64,000 nucleotides of DNA from an uncultured Bacilli bacterium. GTDB lineage: Bacteria; Bacillota_I; Bacilli_A; RF39; UBA660. Position numbers and translations under genes: made by a program. The stretch covers positions 1-64,000 of the forward strand of contig CAKONZ010000003.1 of NCBI GenBank assembly GCA_934098525.1, read 5' to 3'. Under the pieces are notes generated by a model. The model did not search any database. It was not told the DNA's origin and worked only from the letters and a program-made list of their open reading frames with translations. Positions 53,884 through 61,833 of the stretch are shown one piece after another. Numbering within the stretch: position 1 is the stretch's first letter; the number at the start of each line of letters is the position of its first letter.

Positions 53884-54414
53884 ATAGCAAATAAGGAAAA
53901 TGATTTGTTATGTAATGAACAAATTAGAGTTAGTCATGTTTTAGTAATTGGTCCGAATGGGGAACAATTAGGAGTTAAAGCTATTAATGATGCTTTAACA
54001 ATTGCGAATTATGCTGGTTTGGATTTAGTATTAATTAGTCCAAATGCTAATCCGGCTGTTTGTAAGATAATGGATTACAATAAGTTTAAGTATGAAAAAA
54101 CTAAAAAGCAAAAAGAAGCTAGAAAGAAACAACAAGCTAGTATGACAGAGTTAAAGGAATATCGTTTATCTCCTGTTATAGATGTTGGTGATTTTGATAC
54201 TAGAGTTAGAAATGCTTCTAAATATTTAGAGAAGGGTCATAAGGTTAAACTTAGTATTAGATTTAAGGGAAGACAGATGGCTCATCCTGAATTAGGTGAA
54301 GAAGTAATGAATAAGTTTGCTGATAAGGTTAAAGATATTGCCATTGTTGAACAAAAAGCAAAATTAGAAGGAAGAAATATGACAATGTTGCTTGCACCAA
54401 ATAAAGAAAAGTAG
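53884..54414 (+). CDS. infC: Translation initiation factor IF-3
   Basis: About 176 aa from an AUA start at 53884: GGAGGTG (53871-53877) is six bases before ATA, followed by GCAAATAAG. No ATG, GTG or TTG lies at proper spacing. Non-canonical start codons are well known for infC, because IF-3 rejects them and so regulates itself. Features are CNEQIRVSHVLVIGPNGEQLG (split across N-domain start), the linker KKQKEARKKQQA, and the C-domain FKGRQMAHPELGEEVM. First gene of infC-rpmI-rplT. Confidence 0.92.
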   Translation: MANKENDLLCNEQIRVSHVLVIGPNGEQLGVKAINDALTIANYAGLDLVLISPNANPAVCKIMDYNKFKYEKTKKQKEARKKQQASMTELKEYRLSPVIDVGDFDTRVRNASKYLEKGHKVKLSIRFKGRQMAHPELGEEVMNKFADKVKDIAIVEQKAKLEGRNMTMLLAPNKEK

Positions 54415-54424
54415 GAGGAATATT

Positions 54425-54622
54425 ATGCCAAAAAAGATTAAAGTTAAAACACATAAGGCTACTAAAAAAGTTTTAAATAAGAGACAAAGTGGTAGTTATA
54501 CAAAATTAGTAGCTGGTAATAATCATCAAACAGGAAAGAAGAGTCCTGCTCAATCTAAAAAAGCAGGTAGTAAAACTGCTTTGAGTAATTCAGATTATAA
54601 GAGACTTAAGAATGTAATATAA
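54425..54622 (+). CDS. rpmI: 50S ribosomal protein L35
   Basis: 65 aa, very basic: MPKKIKVKTHKATKKVLNKR at the start and GKKSPAQSKKAGSK. ATG 54425 has TAGGAGGAATATT upstream; the earlier in-frame start at 54392 lies inside infC. It is the usual middle gene of infC-rpmI-rplT. Confidence 0.96.
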   Translation: MPKKIKVKTHKATKKVLNKRQSGSYTKLVAGNNHQTGKKSPAQSKKAGSKTALSNSDYKRLKNVI

Positions 54623-54640
54623 TAGGGAGGAGTATGAGTC

Positions 54641-55159
54641 ATGACAAGAGTAAAAAATAGTGTAGCTACACGTGCTAGACGTAAAAAAGTTTTGAAAAGA
54701 GCTGAAGGTTATTTTGGAAGCAAACATAGATTATATAAGACTGCTAATGAACAAGTTATGCATTCTGGTAAGTATGCTTTCCGTGATCGTAAACAAACTA
54801 AGAGAAACTTTAGAAAATTATGGATAACTAGAATTAATGCTGAATGTAGAAATAATGATATTAGTTATTCAAGATTTATTGATGGATTAAATAAAGCAGG
54901 TGTTGAAATTAATAGAAAAATGTTATCTGAACTTGCTATTTATGACAAAGAAGCTTTTGCTAATTTAGTTAAAGTTGCTAAAGAAGGTAAGGTAGTTGTT
55001 AAACCTGTTAAAGCTACTTCAAGTAAAAAAGAAGAAACAAAAGAAGTTAACAGTATTGAAAAATTAACTGTTGCTGAATTAAAAGAATTAGCTAAAGAAA
55101 AAAATATTGAAGGATATACTTCAATGAAAAAAGCAGAATTAATAGCTGCTTTAAAATAA
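54641..55159 (+). CDS. rplT: 50S ribosomal protein L20 with Rho_N/SAP-like C-terminal tail
   Basis: 172 aa, about 55 longer than usual L20 (about 118). The L20 core has VATRARRKKVLKRAEGYFG (about 8-26), RKQTKRNFRKLWITRINAEC and GLNKAGVEINRKMLSELAI. The extension is a Lys/Glu linker and IEKLTVAELKELAKEKNIEG (about 137-156), then SMKKAELIAALK, a small helix-extended-loop-helix nucleic-acid-binding motif of the Rho_N/SAP type. Core L20 binds 23S rRNA and also its own leader. The extension may add RNA binding. GGGAGGAGTATGAGTC precedes the ATG. Confidence 0.95.
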   Translation: MTRVKNSVATRARRKKVLKRAEGYFGSKHRLYKTANEQVMHSGKYAFRDRKQTKRNFRKLWITRINAECRNNDISYSRFIDGLNKAGVEINRKMLSELAIYDKEAFANLVKVAKEGKVVVKPVKATSSKKEETKEVNSIEKLTVAELKELAKEKNIEGYTSMKKAELIAALK

Positions 55160-55175
55160 ACATACTGAAGAATTG

Positions 55176-55203
55176 TAATATCTAGTGCCTAATGGTGATA
55201 TTA
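55176..55203 (+). promoter_or_regulatory. Small hairpin in the rpsB leader
   Basis: TAATATC / GATATTA (55176-55182, 55197-55203) around AGTGCCTAATGG. Possible S2 autoregulatory element or chance pairing; the 84-base gap holds nothing else. Confidence 0.35.
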
Positions 55204-55243
55204 TTTAGAATTTAGTAGAAGAAAAAACGAAGGAGGAAAAATT

Positions 55244-56173
55244 ATGGCAGTAGTGTCAATGAATTATTTATTAGAAGCTGGAGTTCACTTCGGACATCAA
55301 AGAAGAAGATGGAATCCAAAGATGGGAGAATATATTTATACATCAAGAGATGATATATATATTATAGATTTACAAAAAACTGCTAAGTTAATTGAAGAAG
55401 CTTATGCAGAAGTTAAAAAAATTGCTGAAGGAAATGGTACTTTCTTATTTGTAGGTACTAAAAAACAAGCTCAAGAAGCAATGGAAGAAAGTGCTAAGAG
55501 AACAGGAATGTATTATGTTAACCAAAGATGGTTAGGTGGTACATTAACTAATTTTAGAACTATAAGAAGTAGAGTAAGACGTCTTGAAGAAATTGAAAAA
55601 ATGGAACAAGATGGAACTATGGAATTACTTCCAAAAAAAGAAGTTATTAACATAAGAAAAGAATATGAAAAATTAAATAAAAATTTATCAGGTATTAGAG
55701 AAATGAAAAAATTACCTAGTGCTATGATAATTGTTGATCCTAGAACAGAAGAAACAGCTATTAAAGAAGCAAGAAAATTAAAAATACCTGTATTTGGTAT
55801 TGTTGATACAAATTGTGATCCTGATATGGTTGATTATGTAATTCCTGCTAATGATGATGCTGTTAGAGCTGTTAAATTAGTTATTGGAGTATTAGCAAAT
55901 GCTATAGCAGAAGTTAATGGTTCTGAAGTAATTAATTATGTTGATGCTGAAGAAGGTAAGAAATCTGAAAAAGCTGATACAAAAAAAGAAGAAACTAAAG
56001 TTGCTACAAAAGCAGAAGTTTCTGAAGTAAAAAAAGAAGTTAAAGAAGCTAAAGAAGGAAAAGCAGATTTAGATTCTTTAACATTAACAGAATTAAAAGC
56101 TATGGCTAAAGATAAAGCTGTAAAAGGTTATAGTACAATGAAAAAAGCTGATTTAATTGCTGCTTTAAAATAA
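55244..56173 (+). CDS. rpsB: 30S ribosomal protein S2 with Rho_N/SAP-like C-terminal tail
   Basis: 309 aa, about 70-80 longer than the usual 230-250. The S2 core has LLEAGVHFGHQRRRWNPKM (about 9-27), RWLGGTLTNFRTI and PVFGIVDTNCDPDMVDYVIP (about 185-204). The extension is a Lys/Glu linker and DSLTLTELKAMAKDKAVKG (about 276-294), then STMKKADLIAALK, nearly the same module as at the end of L20. AAGGAGGAAAAATT precedes the ATG. Followed by tsf in the normal order. Confidence 0.95.
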   Translation: MAVVSMNYLLEAGVHFGHQRRRWNPKMGEYIYTSRDDIYIIDLQKTAKLIEEAYAEVKKIAEGNGTFLFVGTKKQAQEAMEESAKRTGMYYVNQRWLGGTLTNFRTIRSRVRRLEEIEKMEQDGTMELLPKKEVINIRKEYEKLNKNLSGIREMKKLPSAMIIVDPRTEETAIKEARKLKIPVFGIVDTNCDPDMVDYVIPANDDAVRAVKLVIGVLANAIAEVNGSEVINYVDAEEGKKSEKADTKKEETKVATKAEVSEVKKEVKEAKEGKADLDSLTLTELKAMAKDKAVKGYSTMKKADLIAALK

Positions 56174-56187
56174 TTGGAGGTTAATAT

Positions 56188-57066
56188 ATGTTTACTGCTC
56201 AAAATGTTAAAGAGTTAAGAGATAAAACAGGCGCTGGAATGATGGATTGTAAGAAGGCTTTAGAGGCTTCAAATGGTAACATGGAAGATGCAATTACTTG
56301 GTTAAGAGAAAAAGGTATTGCTAAGGCTCAAAAGAAAGCTGAAAGAATTGCAGCTGAAGGATTAACTGAAGCTTTTGTTTCTTCTGATACTGCAGTTGTT
56401 TTAGAAGTAAATTGTGAGACTGATTTCGTTGCTAAAAATGAAGAGTTTAAAAATTTAATTAAGAGTATTGGTGAAACTTTATTGGATAGTGAAGTTTCTG
56501 ATTTAGAAGATGCAAATAATGTTACTTTAAAAGGTGATAGTGTAACTATAGGTGAAGCAGTTGTTAATTTTACTGCAAAAATAGGTGAAAAAATTAGTTT
56601 TAGAAGATTTGTTCGTGTTAATAAAGCTTCTAATGAAGTATTTGGAACTTATTCACATATGGGAGGAAGAATTACTACTTTAGTTACTTTAGAAGGTAAT
56701 AATGAATCAGTAGCAAAAGATATAGCTATGCATGTTGCTGCTATGAGACCTTTATTTTTAGATAGCGCTAGTGTTGATGAAGCTACTTTAAGTAAAGAAA
56801 GAGAAATTTATAAAGAACAAGCTATTAATTCTGGAAAATCAGCAGAAATAGCAGAAAAAATGGTTGATGGACGTGTTAAGAAATATTATAAAGAAGTATG
56901 TCTTGTTGAACAACCATTTATAAAAGATCAAGATTTATCTGTTGCTCAATATGCTAAAAATAATGGATGTGTTGTTAAGAGCATGGTTCGTTATGAAGTT
57001 GGAGAAGGAATAGAAAAAAGATCTGATAATTTTGCTGAAGAAGTAAGAAATCAAATTAATGGTTAA
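56188..57066 (+). CDS. tsf: Translation elongation factor Ts
   Basis: 292 aa: KELRDKTGAGMMDCKKAL (about 8-25, the N-terminal UBA-like motif), EVNCETDFVAKNEEFKNL (about 73-90, the EF-Tu contact TDFV) and HVAAMRPLFL. Exchanges GDP for GTP on EF-Tu. 14 bases after rpsB; a strong terminator follows. pyrH, often next, is not here. Confidence 0.97.
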   Translation: MFTAQNVKELRDKTGAGMMDCKKALEASNGNMEDAITWLREKGIAKAQKKAERIAAEGLTEAFVSSDTAVVLEVNCETDFVAKNEEFKNLIKSIGETLLDSEVSDLEDANNVTLKGDSVTIGEAVVNFTAKIGEKISFRRFVRVNKASNEVFGTYSHMGGRITTLVTLEGNNESVAKDIAMHVAAMRPLFLDSASVDEATLSKEREIYKEQAINSGKSAEIAEKMVDGRVKKYYKEVCLVEQPFIKDQDLSVAQYAKNNGCVVKSMVRYEVGEGIEKRSDNFAEEVRNQING

Positions 57067-57070
57067 GTAT

Positions 57071-57103
57071 AAAGAGAAAGAAAGTTGTTCTTTCTCTTTT
57101 ATT
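57071..57103 (+). terminator. Rho-independent terminator of rpsB-tsf
   Basis: AAAGAGAAAGAA / TTCTTTCTCTTT stem with AGTTG loop, then T-rich sequence. Confidence 0.9.
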
Positions 57104-57146
57104 TTGGAATTTAATATAGTATAATTAGTGTGAATGGAGAGATATT

Positions 57147-57689
57147 ATGAATAATTATATTGAAATAGCAAAAGAAAAAATGAATAAAGCAATTAGTAAT
57201 TTATCTGATAGATTTACTTCTGTTAGAGCAGGTAGGGCTAATCCTAATATGCTTGATGATGTTTATGTTCCATATTATGGGAATCCTACTCAATTAAAAC
57301 AAGTTGCTACTATTTTTGTTCCTGAGGCTAGACAAATAAGTATAAAGCCTTATGATAAAACTTTATTGAGTGCTATTGAAAAGGCTATTTTTGAAGCCAA
57401 TTTAGGACTTACTCCTAATAATAATGGTGAGGTTGTTTTTATTTCTGTTCCACCACTTACTGAGGAAAGAAGAAAAGAATTGGTAAAACAAGTAAAAGAG
57501 TATGCAGAAGAAGGTAGAATAGCAATCAGAAATATAAGAAGAGATATTTTAGAGGACATAAAAAAGGATGATTTATCTGAGGATTTAGAAAAAAAATATT
57601 CTGAGGATGTTCAAGAAATAGTTAATGATTTTAATAAGAAAATAGAAGAATTAACTAAAGAAAAAGAAAAAGAATTGATGGAAATATAA
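57147..57689 (+). CDS. frr: Ribosome recycling factor
   Basis: 180 aa, normal length: LSDRFTSVRAGRANPNMLDD (about 19-38), PYYGNPTQLKQVA, NNNGEVVFISVPPLTEERRKEL (split) and the long final helix IRRDILEDIKKD. It splits post-termination ribosomes with EF-G. It normally follows pyrH; here it has its own unit after the tsf terminator. GGAGAGATATT precedes the ATG. Confidence 0.96.
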   Translation: MNNYIEIAKEKMNKAISNLSDRFTSVRAGRANPNMLDDVYVPYYGNPTQLKQVATIFVPEARQISIKPYDKTLLSAIEKAIFEANLGLTPNNNGEVVFISVPPLTEERRKELVKQVKEYAEEGRIAIRNIRRDILEDIKKDDLSEDLEKKYSEDVQEIVNDFNKKIEELTKEKEKELMEI

Positions 57690-57771
57690 TAATTTATTTA
57701 TTATATTTTTTTTATTATGTTCTTATTGAATTACGAACAGGTGTTTGATATAATATTTTTGAGATGATAGA

Positions 57772-58962
57772 ATGGAAAATATTATATTACATATAGATGT
57801 TAATAATGCTTTTTTGTCATGGACAGCTGTTAAATTGTTACATGATGGGTATAAAGTTGATATTAGAAATATTCCTGCCGTTATAGGAGGAGATGAAAAG
57901 AATAGAACAGGAATTGTTCTTGCTAAGAGTATACCTGCTAAAAAGATGGGTATAAGATCTGCTATGACTTTGTTTCAAGCTAAGAAGATTTGTCCTAATA
58001 TAAGTGTTTTTCCTCCTGATTATAAGTATTATTCTAAAATGAGTAGGATGTTGTTTGATTATTTATTTGCGTTTTCACCTGATATAGAGATTGCTTCAAT
58101 CGATGAGTGCTATATGGATTATACTAAGGTTAAAGGTTTATATGGTGATGAGGTTTCATTTGCTAATAGATTAAGAAAAGAAATAAAAGAAAAATTTGGC
58201 TTTACTGTTAATGTTGGAATTGCTAATAATAAATTGTGTGCAAAGATGGCGTCTGATTTTTTAAAACCTGATAGGACACATACTTTGTATTTTAATGAAA
58301 TAAAAGAAAAGATGTTTCCTCTTTCAATTGATGAATTATTTGGTGTTGGTAAAAGCACTGCTGATAAATTAAAAATGTTAGGAATAAATACAATTTCTGA
58401 TCTTGCTAATTTTGATCCTAATAGTTTGAAAAGGATCTTTAAAAAACAGGCTATACCACTTATAGAAAGAGCAAATGGAATTGATAATAGTATAGTTGAT
58501 TCTTCATTTAATTTTCCTAAGGGAATAAGTAATGAAATTACTTTGTCATCTGATGTTAATTCAGCAAATGTTTTAAAAGATAAATTATTTTCTCTTTCAC
58601 AATATGTATCAAATAGAATAAGAAAAGAAAAAAAATATGCTAGTGTTGTTTGTTTGATTCTTAAAAATAGTTTTTTTAATAGAACTACTCATCAAAAGAA
58701 ACTTAAGAATCCTATTAATTCATATTCTGATATTTATAGGGAGGTATGTAGTATATTTGATAAGTTTTATAATGGTGAAGATATTAGGCTTATAGGTATA
58801 AGACTTGATGGTTTGGTGAATGAGGTTAATTATCAAACTTCTTTGTTTGAAAATTCTAATTCTGATGATTTAAAAATTGATCGTGTTATGGATCAAATAA
58901 ATGAAAAGTATGGTAAAAATATTATAAAGAGAGCTGAATATATTGATTTAAATAGAAAGTGA
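57772..58962 (+). CDS. dinB: Y-family DNA polymerase (Pol IV-like)
   Basis: 396 aa: HIDVNNAFLSW (about 7-17, metal-binding Asp), AVIGGDEKNRTGIVLAKS with fingers, IASIDECYMD (about 107-116, second catalytic acids), the thumb FGVGKSTADKLKMLGI (HhH, about 190-205) and a little-finger domain to 350. SFFNRTTHQKKL lies near the DNA-binding part. It does translesion synthesis. The C-terminal DNA clamp motif of the QxxLF kind may be QTSLF near 357. GAGATGATAG precedes ATG. Confidence 0.9.
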   Translation: MENIILHIDVNNAFLSWTAVKLLHDGYKVDIRNIPAVIGGDEKNRTGIVLAKSIPAKKMGIRSAMTLFQAKKICPNISVFPPDYKYYSKMSRMLFDYLFAFSPDIEIASIDECYMDYTKVKGLYGDEVSFANRLRKEIKEKFGFTVNVGIANNKLCAKMASDFLKPDRTHTLYFNEIKEKMFPLSIDELFGVGKSTADKLKMLGINTISDLANFDPNSLKRIFKKQAIPLIERANGIDNSIVDSSFNFPKGISNEITLSSDVNSANVLKDKLFSLSQYVSNRIRKEKKYASVVCLILKNSFFNRTTHQKKLKNPINSYSDIYREVCSIFDKFYNGEDIRLIGIRLDGLVNEVNYQTSLFENSNSDDLKIDRVMDQINEKYGKNIIKRAEYIDLNRK

Positions 58963-58990
58963 TATATGTTATTATATTATTGGAGGATAT

Positions 58991-60160
58991 ATGAAAAATG
59001 TAAGAGATTTTGATTTGAATAATAAAGTGGTTTTGTTGAGATGTGATTTTAATGTTTCTATAAAGGATGGAAAGATATTAGATGATACCAGGATTGTTAA
59101 TAGTTTGGAGACTATAAAGTATATTTTAAATAATAATGCTAAATTGGTGGTGCTTTCTCATCTTGGAAAAGTTAAGACTGATGATGAAAAAAAAGACAAA
59201 TCTTTAAGAATAGTTTATTTAAGACTTAAAGAATTACTGGGAGATGTTGTTAGTTTTGTTCCTTTTACTAGAGGTAAAGAGGTGGAGATGAGTATTTCTA
59301 ATATGGAGAATGGCTCTATGTTATTGATTGAAAATACTAGATTTGAAGATATAGATATGATGAAGGAAAGCAAGTGTGATATGGAACTTTCTAAGTATTG
59401 GGCATCTTTAGGAGATATATTTATTAATGATGCTTTTGGTACTCTTCATAGAAAACATGCTTCTAATTATGGGATTTCTTTGTTTTTGGATAGTGGAATT
59501 GGTTTTTTAGTAGAAAAAGAATTAAGAGAATTGGATAGATTAGATAATCCTAGTAGACCATATGTTGTTATAATGGGTGGTTCTAAGGTCTCAGATAAGA
59601 TTAAAGTTATTGATGCTTTGATTAAAAAAGTTGATTATCTATTAATAGGAGGTGCTATGGCTAATACTTTTGTTAAGGCTTATGGCTATGATATTGGATC
59701 TTCTATGTACGAAAAAGATTCTATTTCTTATTGTGAAAATTTGTTAAATGATTATAAGGATAAAATAATATTGCCTGTTGATAGTTATGGTTCTAATGAT
59801 TTAGATTTACCAAAAGTTTTAGAAGAGTGTGGTAGTTATTCTAAATCATTTAAGGCATTTGATATAGGGAAAAAAACAATAGATTTATTTTGTGATAAGT
59901 TAAAAGGTGCTTCTTGTGTATTTTGGAATGGACCACTTGGTGTTTATGAAAATGAAAATTATTATTATGGTACTAAGAAAATTATGGAGTATATTTGTAA
60001 CAATGATTGTTATAGTATTTTAGGTGGAGGAGATATTGTTACATGTTGTAAATTGTTTGGTTTGGATAAAAAGATTAGTTATATTTCTACAGGTGGAGGG
60101 GCTTCCTTGGAGTATTTAGTTGATAAAAATTTGCCTGGTTTGGTTAATATAGGAGAGTAG
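58991..60160 (+). CDS. pgk: Phosphoglycerate kinase
   Basis: 389 aa. VVLLRCDFNVSI (about 13-24), SHLGKV (usual SHLGRP), LIENTRFEDID (usual ENVRF), ASNYGISLF, VIMGGSKVSDKIKVI (usual GGAKVSDK), FWNGPLGVYE and LGGGDIVTC (usual GGGDSxAA) with STGGGASLEYL. The fold is whole, but several signature residues differ from consensus, so it is a divergent PGK. It produces ATP from 1,3-bisphosphoglycerate. Coupled to tpiA (one base apart); TTGGAGGATAT upstream. Confidence 0.93.
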   Translation: MKNVRDFDLNNKVVLLRCDFNVSIKDGKILDDTRIVNSLETIKYILNNNAKLVVLSHLGKVKTDDEKKDKSLRIVYLRLKELLGDVVSFVPFTRGKEVEMSISNMENGSMLLIENTRFEDIDMMKESKCDMELSKYWASLGDIFINDAFGTLHRKHASNYGISLFLDSGIGFLVEKELRELDRLDNPSRPYVVIMGGSKVSDKIKVIDALIKKVDYLLIGGAMANTFVKAYGYDIGSSMYEKDSISYCENLLNDYKDKIILPVDSYGSNDLDLPKVLEECGSYSKSFKAFDIGKKTIDLFCDKLKGASCVFWNGPLGVYENENYYYGTKKIMEYICNNDCYSILGGGDIVTCCKLFGLDKKISYISTGGGASLEYLVDKNLPGLVNIGE

Positions 60161-60161
60161 T

Positions 60162-60872
60162 ATGAATAAGTTAGTAGTTTTAAATAATAAGATGTATTTA
60201 GATTATAGTGATATTAAAGATTATATTTTTAAGATGAAGGATATTATAAGAAGAGATTTAGATGTTGTTATTTGTCCTAGTAGTATTTTTATTCCGTTTT
60301 TTAGTGGAAAATATGATTTTTTATTAGGGGCACAAAATATTGCTGGAAAACCTGCTACTGGAGAAATTTCAGGGTTACAGTTGAAGTCAGTAGGGGTTAA
60401 ATATGCGATTGTTGGTCATATGGAGAGAAGAATAAATTTTAATGAAACTAATCAAATAATTAATATGAAGATAAAAGATGCTTTAGATAATGGTATTACG
60501 CCTATTGTTTGTTTAGGAGATACTTTAGAACAGAGGGAATGTAAGAAGACACAAGATGTAATTGTTAAACAATTAAGGGAATGCCTTAGAGGAGTTGACG
60601 TAAAGGAGGATATTATTTTTGCTTATGAACCATGCTGGGCAATTGGTACTGATGTTATTCCGAGTAATGAAGATATTTCTTCAGTTGTTGATATGATTAA
60701 AAATGCAATTTTTAGAGTACATGGCGTTAAAATAAGGGTTTTATATGGTGGTAGTGTTGATGAAAGTAATATTAAAGTATTAGAAAAGATAAAAAATTTG
60801 GATGGTTATTTGATTGGAAGAGCTGGTATTTATCCAGATAAAATTAAAAAAATTATGGATTATATAAAATGA
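60162..60872 (+). CDS. tpiA: Triosephosphate isomerase
   Basis: 236 aa, slightly shorter than the common 250. Catalytic residues: Lys in NNKMYLD (about 11; usual NWKMN), His in VGHMERR (about 86; usual GHSERR), Glu in AYEPCWAIGT (about 155) and the phosphate loop LYGGSVDESN (about 195-204). Chemistry residues are kept while neighbours differ. Isomerises DHAP and G3P. It follows pgk by one base; a Spo0A box begins two bases after its stop. Confidence 0.93.
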   Translation: MNKLVVLNNKMYLDYSDIKDYIFKMKDIIRRDLDVVICPSSIFIPFFSGKYDFLLGAQNIAGKPATGEISGLQLKSVGVKYAIVGHMERRINFNETNQIINMKIKDALDNGITPIVCLGDTLEQRECKKTQDVIVKQLRECLRGVDVKEDIIFAYEPCWAIGTDVIPSNEDISSVVDMIKNAIFRVHGVKIRVLYGGSVDESNIKVLEKIKNLDGYLIGRAGIYPDKIKKIMDYIK

Positions 60873-60873
60873 T

Positions 60874-60883
60874 TCGACAAAAA
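60874..60883 (-). promoter_or_regulatory. Spo0A binding site (0A box)
   Basis: TTCGACAAAA on the plus strand is TTTTGTCGAA on the minus strand, containing the 0A-box core TGTCGAA. It lies about 80 bases before spo0A, directly after tpiA, and suggests autoregulation. A possible TATACT -10 lies at 60929-60934. Confidence 0.7.
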
Positions 60884-60962
60884 AAGATAAAAATAACCCT
60901 AGAAAGTAATCTTATTTTGTAGTAAAATTATACTTGCGTGGTAGTAAACGAAGGGAGAAGAT

Positions 60963-61739
60963 ATGAAGAATATAAGATTACTACTTATCGATGATAATGT
61001 TGAATTAATTGATATGGTAAAGGAGTATTTTAGTAGTCACGCAAGTATTAAAGTAGTAAAAGAGGCTCATGACGGAGAAGAAGGTTTAAATTATATATTA
61101 AATAATCAAGATGCTTTTGATGTTATGCTTTTGGATTTAATTATGCCAAAGAAAGATGGTATTAGTGTTTTAGAGGAAATGAAGAAGCATAATATTTTTA
61201 AAAAGACTATTGTTTTAACTTCTTATAACACCCAAGATATGATTAGAAAGGTTTCTGATTTTGGTGTTAATTATTTTATGCTTAAGCCTTTTGATTTAGA
61301 TGAACTAGAAAAGAGAATCTTACAATTATCTAGTAATGTTGATTATAGTTGCGAGAATAAGGTAATTGATTTATATAAACATAATTTACAAATTTCAATT
61401 ACTAATATTTTACATGAATTAGGTGTACCTTCACATATTAAAGGATACCAATATATAAGGGAAGGAATTTCTATAGTATATGATAATCCTGATATTGTTG
61501 GTGGTATTACTAAGGAGTTATATCCTGAGATTGCTAATAAATTTGATACTACTGTTTCGAGAGTTGAAAGAGCTATTAGACATGCTATAGAAGTTAGCTG
61601 GAATAGAGGTAGTTGGGATTTAATGGAGGATATATTTGGTCATAGTGTTGATATTGATAAGGCCAAACCTACTAATTCTGAATTTATTGTAACTATAGCG
61701 GATAAGTTAAGATTGGAATTTAGAAAAGTTGTAGTATAA
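60963..61739 (+). CDS. spo0A: Sporulation master regulator Spo0A
   Basis: 258 aa: receiver domain (about 1-120) with acidic pocket IDDN (10-13), phospho-Asp58 in MLLDLIMPKKDG and Lys in FMLKPFD. The C-terminal Spo0A effector domain (about 140-255) has HELGVPSHIKGYQYIREGI (about 150-168) and the HTH/sigma-contact segment VSRVERAIRHAIEVSWNRGS (about 200-219). The effector domain is diagnostic and not found in other response regulators. It implies a phosphorelay and at least ancestral sporulation. AAGGGAGAAG precedes the ATG. Confidence 0.96.
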   Translation: MKNIRLLLIDDNVELIDMVKEYFSSHASIKVVKEAHDGEEGLNYILNNQDAFDVMLLDLIMPKKDGISVLEEMKKHNIFKKTIVLTSYNTQDMIRKVSDFGVNYFMLKPFDLDELEKRILQLSSNVDYSCENKVIDLYKHNLQISITNILHELGVPSHIKGYQYIREGISIVYDNPDIVGGITKELYPEIANKFDTTVSRVERAIRHAIEVSWNRGSWDLMEDIFGHSVDIDKAKPTNSEFIVTIADKLRLEFRKVVV

Positions 61740-61764
61740 AGAATATTTTAAATATTCTTTTTTT
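61738..61764 (+). terminator. Rho-independent terminator of spo0A
   Basis: AAAGAATATT, TTA, AATATTCTTT then T-run, starting at the stop codon. Confidence 0.8.
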
Positions 61765-61833
61765 ATTTGATTGACTCTTTTTTTATTCTGATTTATACTT
61801 AAACTAGATATAAATGATAGGAGAGTACAATAT

